From positions 1-64,000 of the forward strand of contig CAJKBH010000005.1 in assembly GCA_905198125.1 (NCBI GenBank): a stretch of DNA of 64,000 bases, read 5' to 3'. Under the pieces are notes generated by a model. It searched no databases and had not been told where the DNA came from. It was given only the letters and a program-made list of their open reading frames with translations. The stretch comes from an uncultured Porphyromonadaceae bacterium. Its GTDB lineage: Bacteria; Bacteroidota; Bacteroidia; Bacteroidales; Muribaculaceae. The position numbers and the translations under genes are program-made. Of the stretch, positions 1 to 7,318 are shown piece by piece; the stretch's first letter is position 1, and each line of letters opens with the position of its first letter.

Positions 1-1
1 C

Positions 2-277
2 GGCGCCGCCAACATCCAGTGCAACGGCATCGGCCCGGGTTACATCGCCACCGAACAGACCGCGCCGCTGCGCGAGAAGCAGCCCGACGGCTCGCGTCAT
101 CCTTTCGACCAGTTCATCATCTCCAAGACTCCCGCCGGCCGCTGGGGTACGCCCGAAGACCTTGAGGGTCCCGCAGTATTCCTGGCTTCCGACGCCTCCA
201 ACTTCGTTAATGGCCACATACTTTACGTCGACGGCGGCATCCTCGCCTACATCGGCAAGAATCCGCTGGAGGTATGA
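2..277 (+). CDS. SDR-family gluconate 5-dehydrogenase / KduD-like, C-terminal part
   Basis: The frame is open from the window edge to TGA at 275-277, so only about the last 91 residues are present. The text GPGYIAT, then PAGRWGTPEDLEGPAVFLAS, then NGHILYVDGG is the C-terminal half of a classical short-chain dehydrogenase: the substrate loop after the missing Tyr-x-x-x-Lys, then the conserved DGG end. The closest family I recognise is the Bacteroidota gluconate 5-dehydrogenase/KduD group, which interconverts keto-uronate intermediates with NAD(P). The neighbours kdgK, eda and kduI support a role in forming 2-keto-3-deoxygluconate. Its stop overlaps the next start (ATGA), so the two are translationally coupled. 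Exact substrate is inferred. Confidence 0.85.
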   Translation, partial: GAANIQCNGIGPGYIATEQTAPLREKQPDGSRHPFDQFIISKTPAGRWGTPEDLEGPAVFLASDASNFVNGHILYVDGGILAYIGKNPLEV

Positions 278-1695
278 CTTCCGTATTTTCGTATATCATC
301 GGGCTGGGCGCGGCCGTGATGATGCCGGTGATATTCACCATCCTCGGTGTGTGCATCGGCATCAAGTTCGGCGACGCGCTCAAGGCGGGCCTCAAGGTGG
401 GCGTCGGTTTCGTCGGCCTGTCCATCGTGACGGCACTGCTGACCTCGGCCCTCGGCCCCGCGCTGCAGTCGGTCGTTGACATCTACGACCTGCGCCTGCA
501 GGTGTTCGACATGGGCTGGCCCGCTGCGGCCGCCGTGGCTTACAACACTGCCGTCGGCGCGCTCATCATCCCTGTGTGTCTGGGCGTGAACCTGCTCATG
601 CTCCTCACCAAGACCACGCGCACCGTCAACATCGACCTCTGGAACTACTGGCACTTCGCATTCATCGGCGCCATCATCTACTTCGCGTCCGACTCATTGG
701 CATGGGGCTTCTTCGGAGCCATCGTCTGCTACATCGTCACGCTTATCATTGCCGACATGACGGCGCTGAAGTTCCAGCGCTTCTACAAGGACCTGGACGG
801 CATCAGCATCCCGCAGCCCTTCTGCGCGGGATTCGTGCCTTTCGCATGGGCCATCAACAAGGGTCTGGACAAGATTCCGGGCTTCGAGCGCCTCAACATC
901 GACGCCGAGGGAATGAAGAAGAAGTTCGGTCTTTTGGGCGAGCCGCTGTTCCTCGGCGTGGTGATAGGCATCGCCATAGGCTGCCTTTCCTACAGCAGCT
1001 GGGGCGAAATCGTTGACAATATCCCAACCATCCTGGGCCTCGGCATCAAGATGGGTGCGGTGATGGAGCTGATTCCGCGCGTAACGGTGCTGTTCATCGA
1101 GGGTCTGAAGCCTATCAGCGAGGCCACACGCCAGCTGATAGCCCGCAAGTTCAAGAGCGCCGACGGTCTGAACATCGGCATGAGCCCGGCATTGGTAATA
1201 GGTCATCCCACAACTCTGGTGGTGTCGCTGCTGCTGATTCCGGTCACGTTGCTGCTCGCCGTCGTGCTGCCTGACAACCGCTTCCTGCCCCTCGCCTCGC
1301 TGGCCGGCATGTTCTACATTTTCCCGCTCGTGTTGCCCTACACCAAGGGCAACGTGCTGAAGACGTTCATCGTCGGGCTGGTGGTGATTGTAATCGGTCT
1401 TTACTCCGTCACATCACTGGCGCCCTACTTCACGTCGGCCGCCCAGGATGTGTACCGCATCACGCAGGACGGCGCCGTGGCCATACCCGCCGGATTCGAA
1501 GGCGGCAGCCTTGACTTCGCGGCCAGCCCGCTGACGTGGATCATCTTCCAACTTTGCCACGCCTGGAAATGGATTGGAGCCGGCATCCTGGTGGTTGGCT
1601 CCATGGGCCTGATGTACTGGAACCGTGTGCTGATCATCCGCAACCAGAAAGCCATGCAGCAGCACCGCTCCGACCGCCTCCAGACCGAAGAATAA
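274..1695 (+). CDS. PTS galactitol-type IIC permease homologue (orphan)
   Basis: A 473-aa polytopic membrane protein with roughly ten or more hydrophobic segments starting at residue 4. It matches the GatC-type EIIC family by its overall pattern: a glycine-rich first helix, then IPVCLGVNLLMLL, then a cytoplasmic stretch DLDGISIPQPFC. GatC proteins form the membrane channel of the galactitol PTS, but phosphorylation needs separate IIA and IIB proteins. No IIA, IIB, HPr or EI gene is in this window. The gene overlaps the upstream dehydrogenase by 4 bp and sits in a uronate operon, so I infer uptake of an acidic sugar or sugar acid, perhaps by facilitated or ion-coupled transport. Substrate and energy source are unproven. 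Confidence 0.8.
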   Translation: MTSVFSYIIGLGAAVMMPVIFTILGVCIGIKFGDALKAGLKVGVGFVGLSIVTALLTSALGPALQSVVDIYDLRLQVFDMGWPAAAAVAYNTAVGALIIPVCLGVNLLMLLTKTTRTVNIDLWNYWHFAFIGAIIYFASDSLAWGFFGAIVCYIVTLIIADMTALKFQRFYKDLDGISIPQPFCAGFVPFAWAINKGLDKIPGFERLNIDAEGMKKKFGLLGEPLFLGVVIGIAIGCLSYSSWGEIVDNIPTILGLGIKMGAVMELIPRVTVLFIEGLKPISEATRQLIARKFKSADGLNIGMSPALVIGHPTTLVVSLLLIPVTLLLAVVLPDNRFLPLASLAGMFYIFPLVLPYTKGNVLKTFIVGLVVIVIGLYSVTSLAPYFTSAAQDVYRITQDGAVAIPAGFEGGSLDFAASPLTWIIFQLCHAWKWIGAGILVVGSMGLMYWNRVLIIRNQKAMQQHRSDRLQTEE

Positions 1696-1720
1696 CCGGA
1701 GAACAGCTATGTGATTTTTA

Positions 1721-1838
1721 GACAGGAGAACAGGAGAAACAGGAGAGACATATTAAGTCAGACTCCTGTTCTCCATGCAAAAGGACCTGACAAAAGCATG
1801 GCCTCAATAGAATCTCCTGTTTCTCCTGTTCTCCTGTC
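1721..1838. repeat. 26-bp-stem inverted element, copy 1
   Basis: The left arm 1721-1746 (begins GACAGGAGAACAGGAG) and right arm 1813-1838 are perfect reverse complements over 26 bp, with a 66-bp loop. The arm is three imperfect 9-bp units of ACAGGAGAA. The element fills the gap between the permease stop and the kdgK start, ending 27 bp before the ATG. Loop text such as TTCTCCATGCAAAAG is shared with the copy at 13739-13856. Confidence 0.92.
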
Positions 1839-1865
1839 AAAAATATATTATAGTATAAAAATAAG

Positions 1866-2885
1866 ATGAAGATAGTAACATTAGGCGAGATTATGCTTCG
1901 CCTGTCGCCGGCGGGATGCAGCCGGCTTGTGGAAGTAGACAACTACGATGTGATCTGGGGCGGCGGCGAGGCCAATGTGGCCGTGAGCTGCGCCAACTAT
2001 GGTCACGACGCATACTTCGTCAGCAAACTCCCCGCCCACGAGGTGGGCCAGAGCGCGGTGAACGCGCTGCGCCGCTACGGCGTACATACCGACTACATCA
2101 CCCGCGGCGGCGACCGTGTGGGCATATATTACTGCGAGACCGGCGCTTCGATGCGTCCCTCCAAGGTAATCTACGACCGCGCCCACTCCGCAATATCCGA
2201 GGCCGATCCCTCCGACTTCGATTTCGACGCCATCATGGAGGGCGCCGACTGGTTCCACTGGAGCGGCATCACCCCGGCCATCAGCGACAAGGCCGCCGAA
2301 CTGACACGCTTAGCGTGCATCGCCGCCAAGAAACATGGCGTCAAGGTGTCGGTTGACCTCAACTTCCGCAAGAAGCTGTGGACGCCCGAAAAAGCCCGTT
2401 CCGTAATGGTGCCCCTGATGGAATATGTGGACGTTTGTATCGGCAACGAGGAGGACGCCGACCTCTGCCTCGGCTTCAAACCTGACGCCGACGTAGAGAA
2501 GGGCGACACCTCGGCCGAAGGATACAAGGGCATCTTCCGCGAGATGGCCGCAAAGTTCGGCTTCGAGATCGTGGCCTCCACGCTGCGCGAAAGCTTCTCG
2601 GCCACCCACAACGGCTGGAAGGCCCTGGCGTATGACGGCAAGGAGTTCTACGAGTCCAAGCGCTATGACATCAACCCGATCATCGACCGCGTGGGCGGCG
2701 GCGACTCGTTCTCGGGTGGTCTGATCCACGGACTGCTGACGATGCCATCCGTACAGGATGCACTGGAGTTCGCGGTGGCGGCGTCGGCCCTGAAGCAGAC
2801 CGTACCCGGCGACTTCAACCTGATGAGCGAGGCCGAGGTTCTGGCCCTGGCCGGCGGCTCCGCCAACGGCCGCGTACAGCGCTAA
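1866..2885 (+). CDS. kdgK: 2-keto-3-deoxygluconate kinase (PfkB family)
   Basis: A 339-aa ribokinase/PfkB-fold kinase expected to phosphorylate KDG to KDPG with ATP in the cytoplasm. Visible hallmarks are the N-terminal strand MKIVTLGEIMLRLSP, the substrate-loop glycines in WGGGEANVA, and the PfkB signature VGGGDSFSGG, in which Asp280 is the expected catalytic base. Length is normal for the family. The gene lies directly upstream of the KDPG aldolase, so both steps of the lower Entner-Doudoroff branch are adjacent. Its 5' leader is formed by the repeat at 1721-1838, whose strong stem ends 27 bp before the start codon and could influence translation. The N-terminal motif and the context favour KDG kinase over another PfkB sugar kinase. 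Confidence 0.9.
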   Translation: MKIVTLGEIMLRLSPAGCSRLVEVDNYDVIWGGGEANVAVSCANYGHDAYFVSKLPAHEVGQSAVNALRRYGVHTDYITRGGDRVGIYYCETGASMRPSKVIYDRAHSAISEADPSDFDFDAIMEGADWFHWSGITPAISDKAAELTRLACIAAKKHGVKVSVDLNFRKKLWTPEKARSVMVPLMEYVDVCIGNEEDADLCLGFKPDADVEKGDTSAEGYKGIFREMAAKFGFEIVASTLRESFSATHNGWKALAYDGKEFYESKRYDINPIIDRVGGGDSFSGGLIHGLLTMPSVQDALEFAVAASALKQTVPGDFNLMSEAEVLALAGGSANGRVQR

Positions 2886-2908
2886 TACGCCGCACGCTTA
2901 GCGCAGTT

Positions 2909-3015
2909 AAAAGAGTTGAAAGAGTTTAGAAAGTTAAGAGAATACCGGGAAGCGACGGATAGTTGCGCAGTCTGAACATTTATCTTAACTTTTTCAACTT
3001 TATAAACTTTATAAA
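2909..3015. repeat. AT-rich inverted element, copy 1
   Basis: Between kdgK and eda, a stretch AGAGTTTAGAAAGTTAAGAG is followed about 40 bp later by a complementary TTATCTTAACTTTTTCAAC run and further AACTTTATAAACTT text. The same arms occur at 25318-25448 and 29655-29757. The stem is imperfect and rich in A and T; the central 35-40 bp differ between copies. Confidence 0.75.
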
Positions 3016-3025
3016 CTAATAAATT

Positions 3026-3688
3026 ATGGCTAAATTCGATAAAATCGCAGTACTTAATAAGATGGCGTCGGCGCCGATGGTGCCGGTGTTCTATCACAAG
3101 GATGCGTCCACGGCCAAGCGTGTGGTCAAGGCGTGCTACGACGGCGGTGTCCGTCTGTTCGAGTTCACCAACCGCGGCGACTTCGCCCACGAGGTGTTCG
3201 CCGAAGTGGTGAAGTATGCCGCCGTTGAATGCCCCGAGATGGCTGTGGGCGTAGGCTCGGTCGTCGAGCCGGCCACCGCCTCCTTATATATGCAGCTCGG
3301 CGCCTGCTTCGTGGTGGGCCCGCTGTTCAATCCCGAAGTGGCGCGCGTGTGCAACCGCCGCGGTGTGCCATACGTGCCGGGCTGCGGCTCGGTGTCCGAG
3401 GTAGGATTCGCCCAGGAAGCAGGATGCGAGGTATGCAAGCTGTTCCCCGGCGATGTGCTCGGTCCAAAGATGGTAAAGGGCCTGATGGCTCCCATGCCCT
3501 GGTCCAAGATCATGGTTACAGGCGGCGTGGAACCGACCGAAGAAAACCTCAATTCATGGTTCAAGGCCGGAGCATTCGCCGTAGGCATGGGTTCCAAGCT
3601 GTTCCCCAAGGACGTGGTCGCCGCCGGCGACTGGCAGTTCATCCAGGACAAGTGCGCCGAATGCTTCTCCATTATTAACAACAAGTAA
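3026..3688 (+). CDS. eda: KDPG/KHG aldolase
   Basis: A 220-aa class I aldolase that splits 2-keto-3-deoxy-6-phosphogluconate into pyruvate and glyceraldehyde-3-phosphate. The Schiff-base lysine is Lys138 in VCKLFPGD, and Glu46 in LFEFTNRG is in the position of the E. coli Eda general base (Glu45). The glycine-rich GVGSV and the late TGGV phosphate-binding loop are also present. It is the last cytoplasmic step of this operon, 8 bp upstream of kduI. The annotated start ATG follows an A/T-rich leader as is usual in this phylum. There is no sign of truncation. Confidence 0.95.
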   Translation: MAKFDKIAVLNKMASAPMVPVFYHKDASTAKRVVKACYDGGVRLFEFTNRGDFAHEVFAEVVKYAAVECPEMAVGVGSVVEPATASLYMQLGACFVVGPLFNPEVARVCNRRGVPYVPGCGSVSEVGFAQEAGCEVCKLFPGDVLGPKMVKGLMAPMPWSKIMVTGGVEPTEENLNSWFKAGAFAVGMGSKLFPKDVVAAGDWQFIQDKCAECFSIINNK

Positions 3689-3696
3689 CAAAGGTT

Positions 3697-4611
3697 ATGA
3701 AAAAATACTTAATAGGGGCGGCTCTCGTGTGCGCCCTGGGCATGTCGGCCCAAACCACCCACTACACCATTCAGCGCGCCTGCCATCCCACTGACGTGAA
3801 GACATACGACACGTCCAAGCTGCGCGAACGCTTCGCCATGACCGAGGTCATGAAAGCCGATCAGATCCTTCTCACCTACTCCATGTACGACCGTCTGATC
3901 TTCGGCGGCGCCGTGCCGGCCACCAAGCCGCTGACACTGGAGACCATCGACCCGCTGAAGTCGGAATATTTCCTTGAGCACCGCGAACTCGGCGTAATCA
4001 ACACCGGCGGCGACGGCATCGTGGAGGTAGACGGCAAGGAGTACGAGCTCCACTTCAAAGACGCCCTCTATGTGGGCCGCGGCAACAAGAACGTGGTGTT
4101 CAAGAGCAAGGACTATAAGAACCCGGCCAAGTTCTACATCAACTCGGCCAACGCGCACAAGGAATACCCCGTGCAGCTCATCACCATCGACGGACGCAAG
4201 GGCTCGCTGAAGGCCAACCGCATCTTCGCCGGCAAGATGGAGGAGAGCAACGACCGCATCATCAATCAGCTGATAGTGCGCAACGTACTGAAGGAAGGCC
4301 CCTGCCAGCTGCAGATGGGCCTGACGGAGCTTAAGCCCGGTTCGGTATGGAACACCATGCCGGCCCACACCCACGACCGCCGCGTGGAGGCCTACTACTA
4401 TTTCCAGGTACCCGAGGGCAACGAAATCTGTCACCTGATGGGCGAACCGAACGAGACCCGCGTGCTCTGGCTGCACAACGAGCAGGCCGTCATGAGCCCC
4501 GAATGGTCCGTACACGCAGCGGCCGGCACCAGCAACTACATGTTCATCTGGGGCATGGGCGGCGAGAACCTGGACTACGGCGACATGGACAAAGTCACAG
4601 ACCTGCGCTGA
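3697..4611 (+). CDS. kduI: 5-keto-4-deoxyuronate isomerase with a signal peptide
   Basis: A 304-aa cupin isomerase of the KduI family, which converts 4-deoxy-5-keto-uronate to 3-deoxy-2,5-diketogluconate in pectin and glycosaminoglycan catabolism. The zinc ligands are visible as His224, His226 and Glu231 in AHTHDRRVE and His273 in WSVHA; they keep the spacing of the E. coli residues (196, 198, 203, 245) with a constant offset of 28. The start MKKYLIGAALVCALGMSAQ looks like a cleavable Sec signal peptide, while E. coli KduI is cytoplasmic. An internal Met16 (MSAQTTHY) could give a cytoplasmic form, but a signal-like sequence in frame by chance is unlikely. Export to the periplasm is inferred from sequence only. 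Confidence 0.92.
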   Translation: MKKYLIGAALVCALGMSAQTTHYTIQRACHPTDVKTYDTSKLRERFAMTEVMKADQILLTYSMYDRLIFGGAVPATKPLTLETIDPLKSEYFLEHRELGVINTGGDGIVEVDGKEYELHFKDALYVGRGNKNVVFKSKDYKNPAKFYINSANAHKEYPVQLITIDGRKGSLKANRIFAGKMEESNDRIINQLIVRNVLKEGPCQLQMGLTELKPGSVWNTMPAHTHDRRVEAYYYFQVPEGNEICHLMGEPNETRVLWLHNEQAVMSPEWSVHAAAGTSNYMFIWGMGGENLDYGDMDKVTDLR

Positions 4612-4713
4612 CTGGAGGGGCGGTGTCCTCACCGCCCGTAGCCGGCAGCGCTAACTGGAGGGGCGGTGTCCTCACCGCCCACAAATTGACGGCGTGGACG
4701 CCGTCACTCCAGT
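4611..4713. repeat. 60-bp double-hairpin element, one partial and one full unit
   Basis: The unit starts ACTGGAGGGGCGGTG and contains GGGCGGTG-TCCT-CACCGCCC. The full unit 4654-4713 adds a second hairpin GACGGCGTGGACGCCGTC (4688-4705) and ends CTCCAGT, the inverse of its start. A first half-unit is at 4611-4637. The first base is the A of the kduI TGA stop. A second full copy, also 60 bp, is at 22417-22476. Likely works as a terminator or mRNA 3' end structure, by inference. Confidence 0.9.
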
Positions 4714-4867
4714 CCTCCCATACAGTGGTGGTGGCCCGCGGCCGCCACTTCTTTTTTACCCCTCTCCCGCCTCTACATTCTGATACTATTTTATCCATTA
4801 AATGATAAAGTCTGAATTACCCCCCCCGATTTAATATTTGTTAACATTTCGTCAATAATTTTATTTA
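4714..4867. other. gene-free stretch with a C8 tract
   Basis: No open frame with coding character is seen between the kduI-side repeat and the fimbrial leader. The notable element is a run of eight C at 4820-4827, followed by AT-rich DNA leading into the -7 box at 4868. The tract is about 40 bp upstream of that box. Confidence 0.7.
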
Positions 4868-4875
4868 TATTTTTG
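4868..4875 (+). promoter_or_regulatory. -7 box of the fimbrial operon promoter
   Basis: TATTTTTG fits the Bacteroidota -7 consensus TAnnTTTG. A TTTC at 4847-4850, 17 bp upstream, could serve as a weak -33 element; no perfect TTTG is at the usual distance. It would start a leader of about 210 nt before the first fimbrial gene. Confidence 0.55.
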
Positions 4876-4885
4876 CATCGATTTA

Positions 4886-4920
4886 TAGTCTTATAGACTA
4901 TTGTCCATAATGCTATAGAC
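4886..4920. promoter_or_regulatory. candidate operator at the fimbrial transcription start
   Basis: A palindrome TAGTCT-TAT-AGACTA (4886-4900) lies just downstream of the -7 box, and the word TATAGAC is directly repeated at 4892-4898 and 4914-4920, 22 bp apart (about two helical turns). This arrangement would suit a dimeric regulator. No regulator gene is adjacent, so the protein is unknown. Confidence 0.4.
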
Positions 4921-5090
4921 CATCGCCTTGTGATAGTCGCGTCATGTACGCGGCTATTTTAGACTGAGGTCCTACAAGGAAACCACTGACACGGAAACAC
5001 ACACCGGGCTACCTGAACCCGGATTGAAACACACAGAAACACACCGGATCTCCTTAACCGAAGACTGACACACACGATCACTTTAAGATT
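4921..5090 (+). other. CA-rich 5' leader of the fimbrial operon
   Basis: The leader has repeated GAAACACACA words (about 4993, 5025 and 5036) and one short hairpin CCGGG/CCCGG at 5004-5022. There is no plausible small ORF with coding character. A long, mostly unstructured leader could bind an RNA-binding regulator, by inference. Confidence 0.45.
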
Positions 5091-5759
5091 ATGATCACCT
5101 ATACATTACGAAACGCCTTGAGCAAAGGGCGCTTCGCCCTTAACCTTAAAAAGAGACTTCTGGCCGCCGGCATCGCCCTGGCGCTGACGCCCTTGCACGC
5201 TTCTGCGCAGTTCGCGTTAAAGACCAATCTGCTGTATGACGCCACCACCACGCCCAATCTCGGCGCGGAGCTGGTGCTGAGCCGCAAATCCACCATCAAC
5301 CTGGTTTACGGTCTGAATCCTTGGAAATTTTCGTCCAAAAAGCATGGCCAGCGTTACGCCAAGCATTGGGTAGTGATGCCGGAATACCGCTGGTGGACCT
5401 GTTCGGCCCTTGACGGCCATTTCATCGGCGTTCACGCCATGGGAGGCCAGTTCAACGCCCAGAACGTGGACCTGCCCATCCCGGGCGGCTTCTTCGGCGG
5501 CGACAGACATTCGCGCAACATCGCCAGGGAGGTACGCGACTCGCGCTATGAGGGCACATACGCCGGCGTGGGCTTCACCTACGGCTACCAATGGCCTCTG
5601 AGCAAGCACTGGAACATCGAGGCCGAGGCAGGCGTGGGCTACAACCACATCTGGTACAAGCAGTTCAACTGCGGCACATGCGGCGCAAAGCGAGTAAAAT
5701 CCGAAACCAATTACGCCGGACTCACCAAGCTCGGCCTTTCCATCATGTACATATTCTAA
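5091..5759 (+). CDS. DUF3575 outer-membrane protein of a fimbrial locus
   Basis: A 222-aa protein with a signal peptide around residues 20-40 (KKRLLAAGIALALTPLHASA, mature start QFALKTN). It has the DUF3575 pattern: ALKTNLLYDATTTPNLGAEL at the start of the domain, WVVMPEYRWW in the middle, and GYQWPLSKHWNIEAEAG near the end, finishing on an aromatic residue (IMYIF) as many outer-membrane beta-barrels do. DUF3575 proteins are regularly encoded at the head of Bacteroidota fimbrial operons together with DUF3868 proteins; their exact job is not known, possibly outer-membrane assembly or anchoring. It is the first gene after the promoter at 4868 and is 10 bp from the next gene. Confidence 0.85.
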   Translation: MITYTLRNALSKGRFALNLKKRLLAAGIALALTPLHASAQFALKTNLLYDATTTPNLGAELVLSRKSTINLVYGLNPWKFSSKKHGQRYAKHWVVMPEYRWWTCSALDGHFIGVHAMGGQFNAQNVDLPIPGGFFGGDRHSRNIAREVRDSRYEGTYAGVGFTYGYQWPLSKHWNIEAEAGVGYNHIWYKQFNCGTCGAKRVKSETNYAGLTKLGLSIMYIF

Positions 5760-5769
5760 TCCCCCAGCC

Positions 5770-7227
5770 ATGAAACGAATCAGCACACTCATAACGATGA
5801 TTGCCCTGCTGCCCGGGCTTATGACGGCAGCGCGCGTCAACGGCCATCTGGGGATGGACAATGTGGACATCCACAAGAAAGGCGACCGCCTGCAGGTAAA
5901 CCTGAACCTTATACTCGATTCCCTCAACATGAAGGGACAGAACCAGTTCTTCGTCACGCCGGTGGTGACGGACGGCAACACCAACGCAGCCATGCCGGCG
6001 GTGATGATCAACGGCCGCAACATGCACATAGCCTACCAGCGCGGCACCATCCGCAGCCTGGTGAAGCGTCACGACGTGGCACAGGAGGTGGAACGCCACA
6101 ACGGCCGTCCCCAGTCCGTGCCTTACAGCGGCTCGCTCCCCTTCGAGCCGTGGATGTTAGGCGAGAAGGCCGGCATCGTCCTGGACATAGACACCTGCGG
6201 ATGCGGCATCAAACTGGCATCCGGCCAGACTCCCCTCACTCCCCTCGGTCTCACGCCCGACATGCGGCTGGCATATCTCACTCCGAAGGTCACGGAACTG
6301 CCCGTCACCGTGCACGAGGGCCGGGCCCGCGTACAGTTCGAGGTGGACAAGACCGTGCTCCACGCCGAGCCCTACACATGCCGCAACGGACAGAAGATAG
6401 ACAACCGCGCGCAGCTCCGCATGATAGACGACTCCGTGCATTACGCACTGACCGACCCCAACGTGGAGATAGCCGCCATCAACATCACCGGTTACGCCTC
6501 GCCCGAGTCGCCCTACCTGCACAACGAGTTCCTGGCTACCAACCGTTCGCGCGCGTTGGCCGAATACCTCGCCGCCAAATACAATCTGCCGGCCGACCGC
6601 AGCCATTATGACGCCGTGCCCGAAAACTGGATTGAGTTCCGTCAGCAGGTGGCGGACAGCAAGGAGCTGACCGACCGTCAGCGCGCCGACCTGCTCGAGC
6701 TGATAGACCGCCCGACATACGGTCCCGGCGACTTCGATGCCAAGGAGAAGGAGCTGAAGACCTCGCCCAAGTTCGCCGCACTCTACAAGAAGACGATACT
6801 GCCCGAATGGTTCCCGCGTCTGCGCGCCACCAAGTTCGCAATCCACACGCGCCTGAAGCCGATGTCCGACCAGAAGTTGGCCGAAGTCATCAGGAAGACA
6901 CCGGAGCTGCTGTCGCTCAACCAGATGTTCCGCGTGGCACGCCTCTATCCGGAGGGTTCACCTGAGTTCAACGAAGTGATCCGCACCGCCCTGAAGTATT
7001 ATCCCGACGATGCGGAGGCCAACCTTAACGCCGCCGTCGCGGCCATGAACGCCGACAAGAACGCCGACGTCAAGTCGATGCTCGACAAGGCCGGCGACTC
7101 ACCGGAGGCCATCAACGCCCGTGGCGTTTACCTGACCCGCCAGGGAAGATACGAGGAGGCCGCCGAGCTGTTCAGACAGGCCGCCACCCTCCCCGAAGCG
7201 GCCAAGAACCTTAACCAGCTCCCGTAA
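5770..7227 (+). CDS. DUF3868 / OmpA-like periplasmic protein with TPR-like C-terminus
   Basis: A 485-aa exported protein (signal MKRISTLITMIALLPGLMTA). The N-terminal third resembles DUF3868, with a conserved PVVTDGN and MINGRNMHIAY. Residues about 230-290 resemble an OmpA C-terminal peptidoglycan-binding domain: ITGYASPESPYLHNEFLATN, then NRSRALAEYL. The last 120 residues read like short helical repeats (YPDDAEANLNAAVAAMNADK, then ARGVYLTRQGRYEEAAELF), i.e. TPR-like. The combination suggests a periplasmic scaffold linking the fimbria to the cell wall. It is typical of fimbrial loci of this phylum, directly after a DUF3575 gene. Function is inferred. Confidence 0.82.
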   Translation: MKRISTLITMIALLPGLMTAARVNGHLGMDNVDIHKKGDRLQVNLNLILDSLNMKGQNQFFVTPVVTDGNTNAAMPAVMINGRNMHIAYQRGTIRSLVKRHDVAQEVERHNGRPQSVPYSGSLPFEPWMLGEKAGIVLDIDTCGCGIKLASGQTPLTPLGLTPDMRLAYLTPKVTELPVTVHEGRARVQFEVDKTVLHAEPYTCRNGQKIDNRAQLRMIDDSVHYALTDPNVEIAAINITGYASPESPYLHNEFLATNRSRALAEYLAAKYNLPADRSHYDAVPENWIEFRQQVADSKELTDRQRADLLELIDRPTYGPGDFDAKEKELKTSPKFAALYKKTILPEWFPRLRATKFAIHTRLKPMSDQKLAEVIRKTPELLSLNQMFRVARLYPEGSPEFNEVIRTALKYYPDDAEANLNAAVAAMNADKNADVKSMLDKAGDSPEAINARGVYLTRQGRYEEAAELFRQAATLPEAAKNLNQLP

Positions 7228-7241
7228 CAGTCCCCTTTAGG

Positions 7242-7266
7242 GACCTTAAAGACCTTAAAGACCTTA
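7242..7266 (+). repeat. 9-bp tandem repeat upstream of the fimbrillin gene
   Basis: GACCTTAAA occurs twice in tandem with a third partial copy (GACCTTA), right after a small hairpin GTCCC-CTTTA-GGGAC. It lies in the 91-bp gap before the major fimbrillin gene. Confidence 0.8.
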
Positions 7267-7318
7267 CCATACCCCCGAACAAGATACACACATTTTATAA
7301 ACACACAATTTCAGAACT

